From Nymphaea colorata (taxonomy: Eukaryota > Streptophyta > Magnoliopsida > Nymphaeales > Nymphaeaceae), in contig NC_045140.1 of NCBI RefSeq assembly GCF_008831285.2, positions 2,831,528 through 2,895,527 on the forward strand: a stretch of 64,000 nt of DNA, in the 5' to 3' direction. The stretch's first letter is position 1. Each line of letters starts with the position of its first letter. A model generated the notes under the pieces. It made no database searches. It saw nothing but the letters and a program-made list of their open reading frames with translations, and was not told where the DNA came from. The position numbers were made by a program, and so were the translations under genes. Positions 25,121 to 44,547 of this stretch are shown here, one piece after another.

Positions 25121-26341
25121 CCTACTGGTCTGGTTTATACTTATATATGTATTTATATAAAGAGAGGGAAAATTAGAATCATTTCCTAATATTGAAGGCA
25201 TAATTGGAAGCCAGGAAACTAGGGGTTGTAGAGAAATTAAGAAGCAGAATTATGAGGAAGAAAAGCTGTTTCGTATTTTCAAAATGAAAGAACAAATCCA
25301 CTAGCAAATATTTTCTGAAGTGGCTTTTTCCTGAGTTCTTCCTTCTGTTGAGATTGATGAAGATTTCTTAGCAAACTTTGCTACTTTTTAATTTTGTAGC
25401 TTTCTACGTACATAGCCCCGGTAAAAATTTTCTTCTTATGTCACGCAAAAACAAAGAGAGAGAAAAAAAAAAGTCGCAACAAAATTTACTCTTCTGTGGA
25501 TTTGCTTTCCTTAGCAGATTCTTTCTCACTTCCAAACGTAGCAAATACTTTCTGACTTCCAAACGTGTCCTAGATAAAGCAAGCACCAGAATGATACGTT
25601 GGGAAAAAATGATCATGGAAGATTTGTAAATCCCAGTTTAATTTCCGAACATTAATCTGTGATTTTGATCTAACACATCACAAACTGAAACCATTTTGCT
25701 CATAACCCATCCTTCCTAGCATCATTTTGAGCATCACATCAACAATTGTTTCTTCTCTCAAGGAAATTGCTTCCTCATCTCTTTCCCTAAACCAAACACC
25801 GCCTCAAAAGATAGAAGACGACAAGGGAAAATCATCATTGAAGAAGAAAAAGAAAAAGGTTATTTGAACCCACAACATGGGTGACAGAGCTGCTTAATCA
25901 TGAAACAGGAAATCAAAATCCAACGAAAAGGTTATAAAGGTTATATGCAGAAGAGGATCAATTCGTTTATAAGAGCAGGAGAGGGAAAGTGAAGCCAAAG
26001 ATAGGACATCGAAGAAGAAGAGCAACTCGACAAAGTAGGTGTTTGGTTTGAAACTTGACAGCAAGAAAACGAATTGCTCACTGTGGAAGGAACAGCACCA
26101 AAAAAAAAAAAATTGCAGAATCTGAACACAGCGCCTCTTCGATTCCCAGCAACAGAAGAAATAGTTTCTCAGAATTACACTCGATTTCGACCACTACCAA
26201 CCGAGTCCCAAGCTCTTTACGTTCTGATTCTCTACACATGGCAGCACAGATTAACACTAATTTTCCACAACATGAACAGAGAAACAACCTACACGATTGG
26301 TCTACATTCTGAAGCATGAGCTAGAGAGAGAGGCGAAAAAG

Positions 26342-26569
26342 TTAAGGAGTGAAGACAGCACAAGCTATCAGGAGGATAGCGGATGTAGCAGCATCGTCTT
26401 CGCCGTTGACGCTGCTTCTCTTGAATTTGGAGCCCTTAATCTTCACAAACTGCGCCGAAAGCATTCCTGCTGCTGCCTTCTGTTGTTGGTGGTTCTGCTG
26501 CTGCTGCTGCTGGTGATGATGCCGAAAAGCTTGTTGCTGCGCCTGTTGCTGCTGAACTCTTGACACCAT
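26342..26569 (-). CDS. Possible small Gln/His-rich protein, 75 aa
   Basis: I do not recognise this protein. From ATG 26569 it encodes a Gln/His-rich N-terminal half (about residues 6-30, CAG-type repeats), then GMLSAQFVKIKGSKFKRSS, an acidic EDDAATS step and a hydrophobic end AILLIACAVFTP, which could be a short membrane anchor. A good TATA box, TATAAGTA, lies on the minus strand at 26661-26668, about 95 bases before the ATG, a normal distance for a plant promoter and short leader. The open frame continues upstream of the ATG to 26701, past the TATA box, so the upstream part is unlikely to be coding. Against it: the Gln run is a simple repeat that can hold frames open by chance. Confidence 0.35.
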   Translation of the reverse strand: MVSRVQQQQAQQQAFRHHHQQQQQQNHQQQKAAAGMLSAQFVKIKGSKFKRSSVNGEDDAATSAILLIACAVFTP

Positions 26570-26660
26570 TGTCTCCTTCAACTTCAACCTGCAACTTAAC
26601 CTGAGAACCCGAAGAAAAGAACACTGTTGAGGGGAAGCTCCCCACAGGAATCCCTCTACG

Positions 26661-26668
26661 TACTTATA
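26661..26668 (-). promoter_or_regulatory. TATA box upstream of the small Gln/His-rich ORF
   Basis: TATAAGTA on the minus strand, about 95 bases before the ATG at 26569. It is the only strong TATA match in the nearby leader. Confidence 0.35.
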
Positions 26669-26886
26669 GGAAGAGAAAACATCCTTCTTCCCCCTACCCA
26701 AGACGAAAAAGCCGTGATCTCTGTTTAGAGGATGACCTTTTTCTCATAATTCAATAGAGAGCCTTATCCATCGCTCCATCTTCCAGATACCTCTGTTCTC
26801 ATAATACAATGGCGTAAATAAACATTGAAGTGGAACTGAGTTTAGTTATTATTTAGTCAATTTCTTTACGTGTAGCTTACTTTATT

Positions 26887-26913
26887 GTGCCTCACTTTTT
26901 AAGAGTGAGGCAC
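26887..26913. repeat. Perfect 10 bp stem hairpin
   Basis: GTGCCTCACT and AGTGAGGCAC are perfect inverted copies separated by seven bases. No function is assigned. Confidence 0.6.
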
Positions 26914-27124
26914 AAAAAAGCCGAGAAGGCTTTATGAGAGTAGCTTTCGGATGTGAAAAAGAGACCCACCCCTCTCGTGTGGCAGCAAGCCTCCAACAAG
27001 GGCACATATGTGATAAGTTGGAAATGACTAAATTGTCCTTGTAAATTAAATGGAACACCATTTTTTATGGGTAAAAGTAGGATTAAGAAATTTTGTCTCA
27101 GTGTTTTGTTTCGTGTAGCATAGC

Positions 27125-27250
27125 GTAGTTAGTTGAGCATAGCATAGTTGGTTGAACTGGTAGACCAGTATGAATCTGATTGTCAATTCGATTCTTCTGA
27201 AAACAATGGATATCTCACTCTCTATCGATAACTCCGAAAACAATGGGGGC
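27125..27250 (+). mobile_element. SINE-like element, degenerate
   Basis: AGCATAGTTGGTTGAACT (27140-27157) resembles an A box; GTCAATTCGATTCTT (27181-27195) resembles a B box at SINE spacing. The A-box-like string appears twice, at about 27118 and 27140. It is similar to the better copy at 27675. Confidence 0.35.
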
Positions 27251-27674
27251 AAAGAGAATTGTTGGACATATTAGCTGCATAAATAAATTTGGGAAAAAAT
27301 TTTGTTGGTAAAATGATGAAAATGTTCTTTTTTTTTATATGATAAGTGATAAGTAATAAGTACCTTCCATTTCAATTTTCCATGGATGTTGCATGTTGCA
27401 TGTTCTAGGCCGAACAAACACCACGCTCTCAAACAAAAGTAGAATATTCTAATATCTTGTTGTAGACAGCAAAATTTTGTCCGTCAAATTTCAGTTGACC
27501 AGTAATCCAATTCTTTAAAATCGATTTGCTTTCGTAACCTTTCATGGGCAAAATGGCAACTTTCAGAAATCAGATTTTTGAATGAGTTTAATCATATGTA
27601 AGCTCAACTTGTGGCACCCGTAACAAAAGATGTAGAAACATAAAGTCTTTTCTCATGAGTAAAAAGGTGCATTC

Positions 27675-27775
27675 GAGGGGCATAACATAGTTGGTCGAGC
27701 AGTTGTATAGAAGGTATGTCATCAATTCGATTTTGGTAGGTACTTGAACTGTAAATAGTAGAATCACCATACTCT
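27675..27775 (+). mobile_element. SINE-like element with A and B boxes
   Basis: CATAACATAGTTGGTCGAGC (27681-27700) is a good A-box region and CAATTCGATTTT (27723-27734) a weaker B box about 25-30 bases later. The following GGTAGGTACTTGAACTGT matches the post-B-box sequence of the candidate at 770-890, so these two probably belong to one family. Confidence 0.45.
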
Positions 27776-28746
27776 AAGCGAATTTTGATTCAAAAATGAA
27801 AATTTTAAAATCATAATTCCTTTTCAAACTAGAATAGAATCAAAATTTCAAGGTCCAGTTTCCTAATTTCGGAAACGAAACACCCCGTTTGTTTAATAAT
27901 TGTATTTTTATTTAAAATAAATATTTTGATTTTAAACTTTTATTATTTTGGGTATATCAAACGCCTCCTTATTGATGGGAGTACTCTGCTCCACATGGAT
28001 CCTGATACAACTTACGACCCAAGATAGAAGGGAGAGGTTTTCTGACCTCTTTTCCACTAATTAATAGCTGGTAAACTGCATTCACATAAAGCAGAAATAA
28101 CTTACTTTTTTCTTTTATTTCTACTAATTAATTCCTTTGTCCTTGTTTTTAAAACCAAATACAAGGGTTGGGCCTGCTACCCCACAACGGCGTGACTCAT
28201 GGGAAAGATAGTAGCATTTTGCATGTGGCCACGGACCCACTCCATTCCTTGAGCTGTCTATTTATCGTCAGTCTGTTGAGGAAAGGTCCCCATACTGTTT
28301 GCTTGTCATCCGGATAAATTGAAGATAAATTAGCGGTTAATTTAACTCCAGTCTTGGTCATGAAGGTCTCAATCATATCAACAAATTCAATTAATTGTCA
28401 CCATAGGCCTACCAATTAATTTCAAGTCAAACCATTAATCTTCTAAATTAACTCGCTTTTCGATGAAATTAAAACGACTAATTAGAATACAAGGAAGAGG
28501 CTGACCTCTATAATCTCACCATGATACAAGAACTTAAAGTTTTTAATAGCCATATTAGAAGGCATTCGTTGCTTCGAATACGAATTTGATCTCTTTTCAT
28601 ACCTCACAGCAGCAACCAGTTCAGGACTTTGTTTGCGAGCTTCACAAACAACTTCATTACCTTCAAGAGCAAGATCATGTCGCTCGTTACGAGCTTGTAT
28701 ACCAAACTTTTAAAGCTACGTTTTTATTAGCTACTGCACCAGGTGC

Positions 28747-28915
28747 CAGGGGCAAAGCCAGAAATTTTTCATGAGGGGGGCCAAATTAAAGTTTTTAAAT
28801 TTTGATATGGGTCGAAATATCATTTCTCAAAATTTTTATATAGAACAAGTAAATTTTTTAAAATTTATATGTAATTTTTTTAAAAAAAAGTTGAGGTGGG
28901 GACAGGGCTCATGTG
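28747..28915. mobile_element. CAGGGGC-GAGCC hAT-type MITE, one end lost
   Basis: Starts CAGGGGCAAAGCCAG, then the family interior: AATTTTTCATGAGGGGGG, AATTAAAGTTTTTAAATTTT and TTATATGTAATTTTTTT. The right end fades into GGGGACAGGGCTCATG without a clear terminal repeat or target duplication. Confidence 0.5.
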
Positions 28916-30539
28916 GGCCCCGGTGTCTCAAAGTTCCTCCACTGAACTGTAGCACGAAATCATCCCCAAATATCTCGGTCAATGTAGGCAATGCCGAACG
29001 TGAATACCCCCTGAAACCACGGGCCTAACACCTGGCATAGATACCCAATCTTGAGTGAAATAAGTTCCGCGAAGGATAAGTAAACATTAACACCATTCAC
29101 TCTTCATGATGACTCATAAGGTCCTACTTGACATTCACAACTAGGGTGAAGAAAAAGGTTGTTGTGACATCCATCAAAATGAGCTAACGACATAACCCAG
29201 AATTCCCGTTCAATTATGATCATGTGGGATTCTTCTTTAGTAATAAGCATGAGATTCCTCTTTGACAAAAAAAATTATCAAAGGTAAAACATATAGCAAG
29301 GTTTTAAATGATGAAAGATGAACATGAGATTAGTCTGAGCTACATTGTTTCTCACTAATCCCTTTCATTCCAAGCAACAACATGCATAAAAAACCAATCA
29401 CTACCACCTCCCCTCCCTCTGCATCCTCATCAAAATTCATCTCACTTCACCAAGATATTAAGGTGAAATTTGGCAACATGAACAAACTGTTACTGTCTCA
29501 TAAATCTACTTCAGATAATAGTATAAATTAATAAAATACTGTAAGACACTGTTTTATGAATCTACTCATTTTTAAGGACAGATTTATGAAACAGTATCAA
29601 TGCCAAACACACCCTCAAGCATCTGATCATTGTCTATGTAGTTGTCCTCTCGCTATTCTTTGTCAAGTTACTGATTTCTTTTAGAGGAGTTGGAGCCTTA
29701 GATCCAACATCCATCCTATAACAAGTACATTTCTTCTCACACAGTACTCCTGGAAGTATGATCTACAATGACTTTCTCGCGGGTTTTTCCACCTTCAATA
29801 CCATTTGCGCCGTTTGTTTTCCGCAGAAAGTTGGCAGTCTCCCATGCATTAATTCTTTCAAAGTACCATGTCCAAGTTATCCATCCACCCAAATGAAAAC
29901 AAACTCTTCCAAGATGGAAAATAGAGGTTTGTCGACTCCAAAACAGTGAATCTTGAAGTACTTTCAATGGTGAAGTCGTGTTCTGTAAACACTGCACTAA
30001 CACCACTGACTGGTTTCAACCATATGGAGATTCTAGAGAGAGAAACTTAGGGCTCCATTACCTTTTAAAATCTTAAGCGATACTTACCAGCATAAAATGT
30101 ATAGGAAATTACGATCGAAGAAGAAACAATTGACCTTGTGGCATTGAATGACAATGTTCATTGCCCTTTATAACAAATCTTCTTAATTATTTTATATATG
30201 GTCGCTAACGTGCATTAATAAATCACAGCCGTTGAATAAGATCAGGGCTATAAATGAATGAATTTAAAGATGAATTAAGACATGTCATATGTTAGATTGA
30301 CTTGTCAACAGTAATCCATTCAGGAAAGTCATAATAGCTAGAGGAAACTGTATATATACTTCGATTTGTTTATTACTTTGGGTTCTAATTCATAGCATAT
30401 TAAGATGACGAGTAGCTTAGGCATGAGATTAGAATGGTCGCGTTAATTTTGGTAATTGGTAGAAAGCAGATCCTTTAAAATATTTAAAGTGTTTTATTAT
30501 TATTATTATTATTTGAAATCTAACCTTACCAATATGATC

Positions 30540-30750
30540 TTAAGGATAGGTTGATGCAAAATACATATTAATTAAGTTAATTGATCATTTTTTGGCTTTT
30601 GATAGTATTTTTATAATAAGAAAAAATGAATGGCTCTCATGGCAATAGAAAAATCCAACATTTTTCATAAAAACACCTAGATTCAAACCACGTTTTATAT
30701 CAAAATAGTTTTTATAAATATATTAGGATGTTTATATTTTATGTAAACTA
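30540..30750 (+). repeat. Dispersed AT-rich repeat, copy 2
   Basis: Same ordered blocks as copy 1: AGGTTGATGCA, TTTTTATAATAAG, AAAAATGAATGGCTC, TTTTTCATAAAAACA, ATCAAAATAGTTTTTATAAA and TATTAGGAT. Confidence 0.55.
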
Positions 30751-30949
30751 ACTTTTTAATAAAGAATTAAAGGGTCTAGTTTTTTACACTCTTTTTAATA
30801 AAGAATTAAAGGTTCTAGTTTATATATGTATGTGTGTGTAAATGAGAAAGAAAGAGAGAGAGAGTAATTGGTAAGTCCCAAACCATTAGGTCGGGGAAAA
30901 AACCAGACCATTTAATGCAACGATTAAAATATCTTTTTAATCTAACCTT

Positions 30950-31160
30950 ACATATTGATCTGAGGAATAAATCTATAGGAAACATATATTAAGTTGAACA
31001 ATTTTTTAATTTATTGCATTTTTATAATAAGTAAAACTGAAAAGCTCATATAACACACAAATTTTGATAATAGACAAATCCATATTTTTTTTCATAAAAA
31101 CAACTTAAATTATAGCATGTTTGATACCAAATTGGTTTAAAATATTTAACAAAATTTTTT
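30950..31160 (+). repeat. Dispersed AT-rich repeat, copy 3
   Basis: More diverged copy with TTGATCTGAGGA, TTTTTATAATAAGTAAAA, TTTTTTTTCATAAAAACAAC and ATAGCATGTTTGATACCAAA in the family order. It is followed directly by the CA/TA microsatellite. Confidence 0.5.
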
Positions 31161-31190
31161 AAAGATTCTGGTTTTTATTCCTACCAATTT

Positions 31191-31191
31191 C

Positions 31192-31242
<51 letters not shown>
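31191..31242. repeat. (CA)n(TA)n microsatellite
   Basis: About 8 CA units run into about 18 TA units. Likely to vary in length between individuals. Confidence 0.9.
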
Positions 31243-31244
<2 letters not shown>

Positions 31245-31437
31245 TCGAAATAGTGGCAGGATCGGCCCGTAGTTTGGACATGTTTAGAAGAAGAGGATAA
31301 TTCGAGATCAATTCCTGACAGTGGACTTCCTTACAACAGTTTTATGAGGAGGAAGAGAGACATTCTGCTCCTCAGTGGCAGTTCAGCCCCACTGTCTAAA
31401 CTTTAAGCTCCTTAACCATGTGCATTCTATTCATAAC

Positions 31438-31632
31438 CAGGGGCAGAGCCAACGGGGGGCCTTAGGGGCCGTGGCTGCCCCTTAATTTTGTTTTAAATTT
31501 ACATGTAATTTTTAAAAAATTTCACTTGTTTTATGTAAAAATTTTGAAAAATCAACTCTTATCAAAATTTAGAAACTTTAATTCGCAACCCCCCTCCCCC
31601 ACCCTCATGAAAAATTTTTGCCTCCGCCCCTG
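31438..31632. mobile_element. Complete hAT-type MITE, 195 bp, with 8 bp target duplication
   Basis: Left end CAGGGGCAGAGCCAA; reverse complement of the right end CAGGGGCGGAGGCAAA, a good terminal inverted repeat. The perfect 8 bp direct repeat TTCATAAC lies immediately outside both ends (31430-31437 and 31633-31640), the hallmark of hAT insertion. No coding capacity. This best-preserved copy sets the boundaries for the relatives at 10660, 28747 and 32095. Confidence 0.8.
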
Positions 31633-32094
31633 TTCATAACCATATGTTCTCGCTCTCTCCACCTCTTATCTCTCTTAGTTGTTGACCCCTTAGCAACTTA
31701 GGATAGTATCCATAATCCAACTTACTTCTTTCTAAAACACTTGTGGTTTGTGTTTGACAATGCTAGGCCCAATGCTCGGCCTCCCTCTTTGTTTCTGTCC
31801 CTGGAGTGTAGCAACACATATATATAGTAATTGAAGTGTCGTGCTTACCACCATTTGCAGTTTAAAAAAGTAAAACTTACATAAACGATCCCACGACGCA
31901 ATGTTAGCGATTGCTTGACTGACCAGTTATGTTATGCCACCCGGGGCTTTGTACCATGACAGGCTCTACAATCCTCCTGACAAATTGCTTCACGCAAGGG
32001 ACAAGTTTCCATCTTAGCTGGTTGCTTTGTTCACCATATGATGAGATCCTTCACGCGACCTCTTGGAAATTGATGCTAGACGCTTCCGCTTACG

Positions 32095-32240
32095 GCCCCC
32101 TCTAAAAAAAAAATTACATGTAAATTTAAAAAATTTCATATTTATCTTACATACAAATTTTAAAAATTATATTTCAACCCCTATTGAAATTTTGAAACTA
32201 TAATTTGACCCCCTTATGAAAATGCTTCTACCCCTTTAAT
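32095..32240. repeat. Degenerate CAGGGGC-GAGCC MITE fragment
   Basis: Keeps TTACATGTAAATTTAAAAAATTT, a TATTGAAATTTTGAAACT-like block, ACCCCCTTATGAAAAT and TGCTTCTACCCCT, all recognisable parts of the copy at 31438. Terminal repeat and target duplication are lost. Confidence 0.45.
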
Positions 32241-33842
32241 AGCATCTAGACGAGTAGACTTCAATAGTGGATTTGAAATGGATTTGCATTAACCTTTGGT
32301 ATATATTAAAACTTGGTACGACAATGCATGCGACCAGATCTATATGAGAAGAGCAAAAGAAATTTCATGAACCTTGTGGTTTACCAGGCAAGGCTGAATT
32401 GTCGTGTAAAAGAGATCTGGATCTTGACCAAACCAAACACTCTCAAATCTGATATATATATATATATAAAAAAGATTATATTTATCCAAATTCAAGAGCA
32501 TTTAGAAGATCAATAAATTAAGCAGGTGAAACTAATAAACATAGCTGGATACCATAGTTTTTACAATTGATCTTCAAACCTGAGTCCAAAATGGTCTCGA
32601 CACATTTAAACTAAATGATCTCGACCTTTTCCCTTTCCCTCCATCCCTTTCCCTCCCTTTCCCTCCAACCAAACAGGGCGTAAGTATCACTACCTTGTCT
32701 AAATTACTTATTATATTGTGTGAAAATATAATTGTAATGCTCCATTTTAAAAAGTTTTTATCACGTTTTGGGAGAAATCTCATGCGACTTATAAAGAGGT
32801 TTGATAAGTGATTAGTCATTTTGGCTTTTAGCTTTTTTAAGAGTGAAACCGATGCTGTTAGGGCGCGGGTTGGGATGTGTCAGTTATTGCAATTAATAAT
32901 AGGCCATATAAAGGTTTTTCAATCGTGATCTCAATTTCCATGGAAAGACATGCGAACACAAGTTCTTTTTTTTTTTTTTTAAGAAAATCTTTCTTATCCT
33001 ATTTTGTTTATCCATGGCAAGTTATAGTGGGAAGCAACCTACCCATTTTGAAAATATATGCCATCGTGAATACTAATTATTAGAGGTAAAACACCCTAGT
33101 TAAAAATATTATACTTTATGAACTTAACTATCGTTCTGCAGTCATCCTCCTCAATTCGTTTGAAAAAATGACTTTGGTTTGCACTAAATAGTTAAAACAA
33201 ATTAGAAGCAATTTTTATCTGTTTCACTGACAACAATTGATAAAAAAAAAACATGACTTAGAAGCAAATTTGCAAAACTATGTCTCCCACACCAGAAATC
33301 TAGCCGGACACTTAAAACTCGAGCCAGACTCTAGCCTAATTCAATTAAATTAAAAAATATATATTTTTAATATAAAATAATATATAAATATAATGAATCT
33401 CAATAAAATATATATTAAAAGAAAATCTTCTAAGGAAGAACCAGGCTTAATCGGGTCCACCCGGGCCGACCTGATAACTGATCGGTTAGTCCGGTGCCTT
33501 TTTTTTTTTCGAGGCCCAGCATGAGCCGAGTCAGCTGGATATTCGCCAGGTACTAGAATACTAGTGTTTTTGTGATAATCTTGTGAAATTACTTTCACAT
33601 ATTCTCTTGCCAATTTATACAAGTTTAGTCTGTCACTTAAACAAATCTATATTAACTATTGTTAAACAGCCCTACATGTCGCACTATCGTCTCAATTCTA
33701 ACGAGTTCTCTTTCCTTCTCATATATATTTTACGTTTTTAACTTTGGAATATGTGGCTTTTTTTTTTCTCTTAAAAGCTGACGTTTTTCCAATTTCTCGT
33801 GGTTATTTTCAATGCCGTTGTGTTACCGTGAAGTATTTGTAA

Positions 33843-41644
<7,802 letters not shown>

Positions 41645-42368
41645 TTGGTTCTCACTCTCCATAATGATTTGAGGCATCTGCTTGTGAGGATGAAAAATGT
41701 TCATCAGTTTTTGCACGGAAAATTAATTTTATCACCAGGATAGCAGCCAGTGTAAAAAGCTGCTTGGATCCTCTCAAAAGTCAAAAGTGATCAAATGCCT
41801 ATTGTGAATCCTTTTTGTATTGTTACGCCTTGGATGCGTATATGCCTTTGGGAGACGTCTATTTGCAAAATTTGCATATATTTCTTGTATACTTCTTTGG
41901 ACGGTAAAATGGTATTTTAGGAATTTAACTGTTTGACAGAAATGAAGTTGTAGATGTAAGTTAGCCATGGAATGTATATGTGCTTTATTATTATTAGTAT
42001 GTCTTTGGAAACATGTGGGGGAACACTCTCAATTTTGCCTGGAAAGCCTGGGTTGTTAACTTGTCGATGCGGCAGGCTTCACAACCGAAGCTGAACTTTT
42101 CAATCTTGGGGTCGGTTTACTCAAAAATCTCTTCGATCTCGTGTTTTTTTTGTGTTTTTCATAATACAGCGTATGTATTAAATTATGGAGATTAATCATA
42201 TACCCATATGGGTTGACAAAGAGGTTAGTGTAATGTGATAGGCTCATAGGCGTCAGTCCTTGCATGAGCTTAAGCTAAGGTTAGGCTGGCTGTACTTAGA
42301 TTTGGAAAGAGCTGGCGACCGATACTTTTGTTTTGAACCAAGCATCAAGCACCATAAAGGTACGAGCT

Positions 42369-42370
<2 letters not shown>

Positions 42371-42427
<57 letters not shown>
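42371..42427. repeat. (CT)n(TA)n microsatellite
   Basis: About ten CT units run directly into about eighteen TA units. Confidence 0.9.
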
Positions 42428-42431
<4 letters not shown>

Positions 42432-43378
42432 GAAGGTATGATATTTTTGTTCAGTAGGCAAGCCAGGGTTAATTAGACATTGCTTTACAAGTCCAACCCC
42501 TGGCCGAGAGTTTTCATTGGCTGAAGCGGATTCTTTTCTTTCCCGATGGCTCTGATTGAGCATGTCCTGATAGGAAGACAAGTTCAATGGTTTGGCAAAA
42601 CATTCTCTCAAAACTCTCAAAAAACTGTTTGAGAAGAACTGATTAGAGGTAGTTTGAAAAGAGAAAGTGATGACATGTTATAAAGAGGGATCAATGGTAA
42701 GATATGACCACTTCTACTCCAATGAAGTCCAACAAAAACAATCTTTTGGCCAATAGCTTTCCGTTCAAAATGGTGTTGAAACATGAGATGCTGTTGAGAC
42801 ACGGTTTCAGGAAGGCGGCTCTGTTTTCAACAGCAACGCTGACACTCCCAAACACTTGAAAAGCATTGGGGAGATGGCAACGTACTTGCCACTCAGAAAA
42901 TGCCTATGTGGGGTCTAAAAGTCACTAATAAAGGTCTAAAATTATGTGCTCTTAAATGAATCTGCCTAAGAGATGCCTATGCTGGACTCGGATCCGGATC
43001 CTATCAATTCTTTTTATGTGAACGATACATGCCTGCTTTCGACACAAGTACAAGCTAAACATGTCCACAAACCGTAAAATGATATGATTTGCTAATAAGT
43101 TGCACAAAACTCCAGTCATACCCTGTGAGGTACGGAACTTTTAAAACCATGTCAAAAAATAGAAAACTAGAAGCATTTTCCCTTCCTCCGAGAATCGTTA
43201 CAAATAAACTGTAGATTGCAACGGAGGAATGATTATCTGAAATATGCTGATTTTTTTTTTCCCAATGCCTACTTAGGAAGAACCACTTTAACATAAAACC
43301 CTTAAGATCATACCATTATACCTCCAATCCTCCGATGTTCTAGTTTGCTTAAGAGCCTAGATGGATTTATGAGACATA

Positions 43379-43480
43379 TCCTTCAACTTGAGTGTCGCGC
43401 TTGCTACTTTTTACAGCTCAAAACATATCCTTCAACTTGAGTGTCGTGCTTGCTACTTGCTACTTTTTACAGCTCAAAAC
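43379..43480. repeat. Tandem duplication, unit about 50 bp
   Basis: TATCCTTCAACTTGAGTGTCG...TACAGCTCAAAACA is present twice in a row; the second copy has one extra TTGCTAC step. Confidence 0.75.
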
Positions 43481-44547
43481 AGTGACCATGAACTTCAAAC
43501 CTGAGAACTTTTGAATGTAAGCCACTGTGAGCCTCATTGTGCTAATCCTCTTGAGGCAAATTTTGACTGATTAGCTAAAAAGAAACTAAACATGAGTAAT
43601 ACTTAAAACTTTAATCAAAACCAAACTGTGCTTGAATTCAATTAGTTATTGCAGTTAGGTTTCCTCAACCCAATCCTACTCTGATTAGAATTCTCTAATC
43701 AAAATAACTGGGTGCTTGAGTGCTTGACTAGAATCCCATGACGCAGTTAGATACACTGTTAGCAACAGATTTAGCCCATACCACTTAGGCGGCCGATGGT
43801 TAACCATGCCACAGTCCTAGCAAATTTCACACGCGAATAGTGCTTTGTTCTCTCATTATTTTGCTTTTAGAAACACCAAGAGGCACGTTAATAATAACAG
43901 ACGCATTAACAATGCGAGTTGGAAGTGAATACAGAAATTATCGACATTCGAAAATGATAACTCTATGCCTTGGAGATTCCTAAAACCAAACATGCTTGAA
44001 AGTTACAAATGTTCTCACCAACGAGGGGCTTTACAAGGGGAAGAGTAAAACAGAAAGAAGGATCAGAATTCCCTGCTTGGCAATTATCTAAAGCAAAACA
44101 CATCACAAATCTCCATAAAGGTTCTTTCTTTCAAGACCGGTACCTTTAAATATCAATTCCATTAGCTTTCCCAAAACGAAAGATACAAAAGTCTTCTCAA
44201 ATAGAAAGACCACAGCAACTCTTGATAGAAATTACAACACAAGCAGCTGTGAAAATATAAACACCTCGGAGTGCTATCTGTCCGAAAGTACGAGGATTTA
44301 TCCTTCTGCAGATTATATACAAGGGGCATGGAGGTCCAAGCAATTTGCCGTTCAAATGCAGATGGAGGACCACAGTGCTGGAGATGACCCGCTCACACCA
44401 AGAATATCAAGTGAAGCATTACTTTGAGCTCAAATAATGGAGCAGGAAAAGAGATGTAATACAGTGATATGTGCAAATAGCATGACTACTTACGAGTCAC
44501 CGCAGCACCTTCACACAATGAGATCACAGTGATGCTGCAATGGAGCT

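Larger units (their letters stand above)
19439..26341. other. Intergenic between AHL gene and small Gln/His-rich ORF
   Basis: About 6.9 kb without a supportable gene; the first part is probably AHL 3' untranslated sequence. It contains a 47 bp-period repeat (19923-20014), a 14 bp-arm inverted repeat (21216-21263), a 35 bp tandem pair (22027-22096), a MITE-like inverted-repeat segment (22545-22770), a degenerate pair of about 60 bases (22925-23040) and a dispersed repeat copy (24910-25120). Open frames have no domain signature. Confidence 0.45.
41645..44547. other. Convergent intergenic region between RVB2 and GT-1
   Basis: RVB2 and GT-1 end toward each other, so this holds both 3' regions. 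A (CT)n(TA)n microsatellite is at 42371-42427. A 50 bp unit, ATCCTTCAACTTGAGTGTCG...GCTCAAAACAT, is duplicated in tandem at about 43379-43480. No gene is seen. The stretch before the GT-1 stop (about 44000-44547) is probably its 3' untranslated region. Confidence 0.5.

Noticed and set aside
28586-28774. VQDFVCELHKQLHYLQ-type frame resembling part of a Ty3 polyprotein
   Set aside because: Only a short, loose resemblance; no reverse transcriptase, integrase or LTR nearby, and the 3' part is MITE sequence.
29737-30006. 89-codon frame rich in Trp and aromatic residues
   Set aside because: No known motif, and no splice-compatible neighbours give a longer protein.
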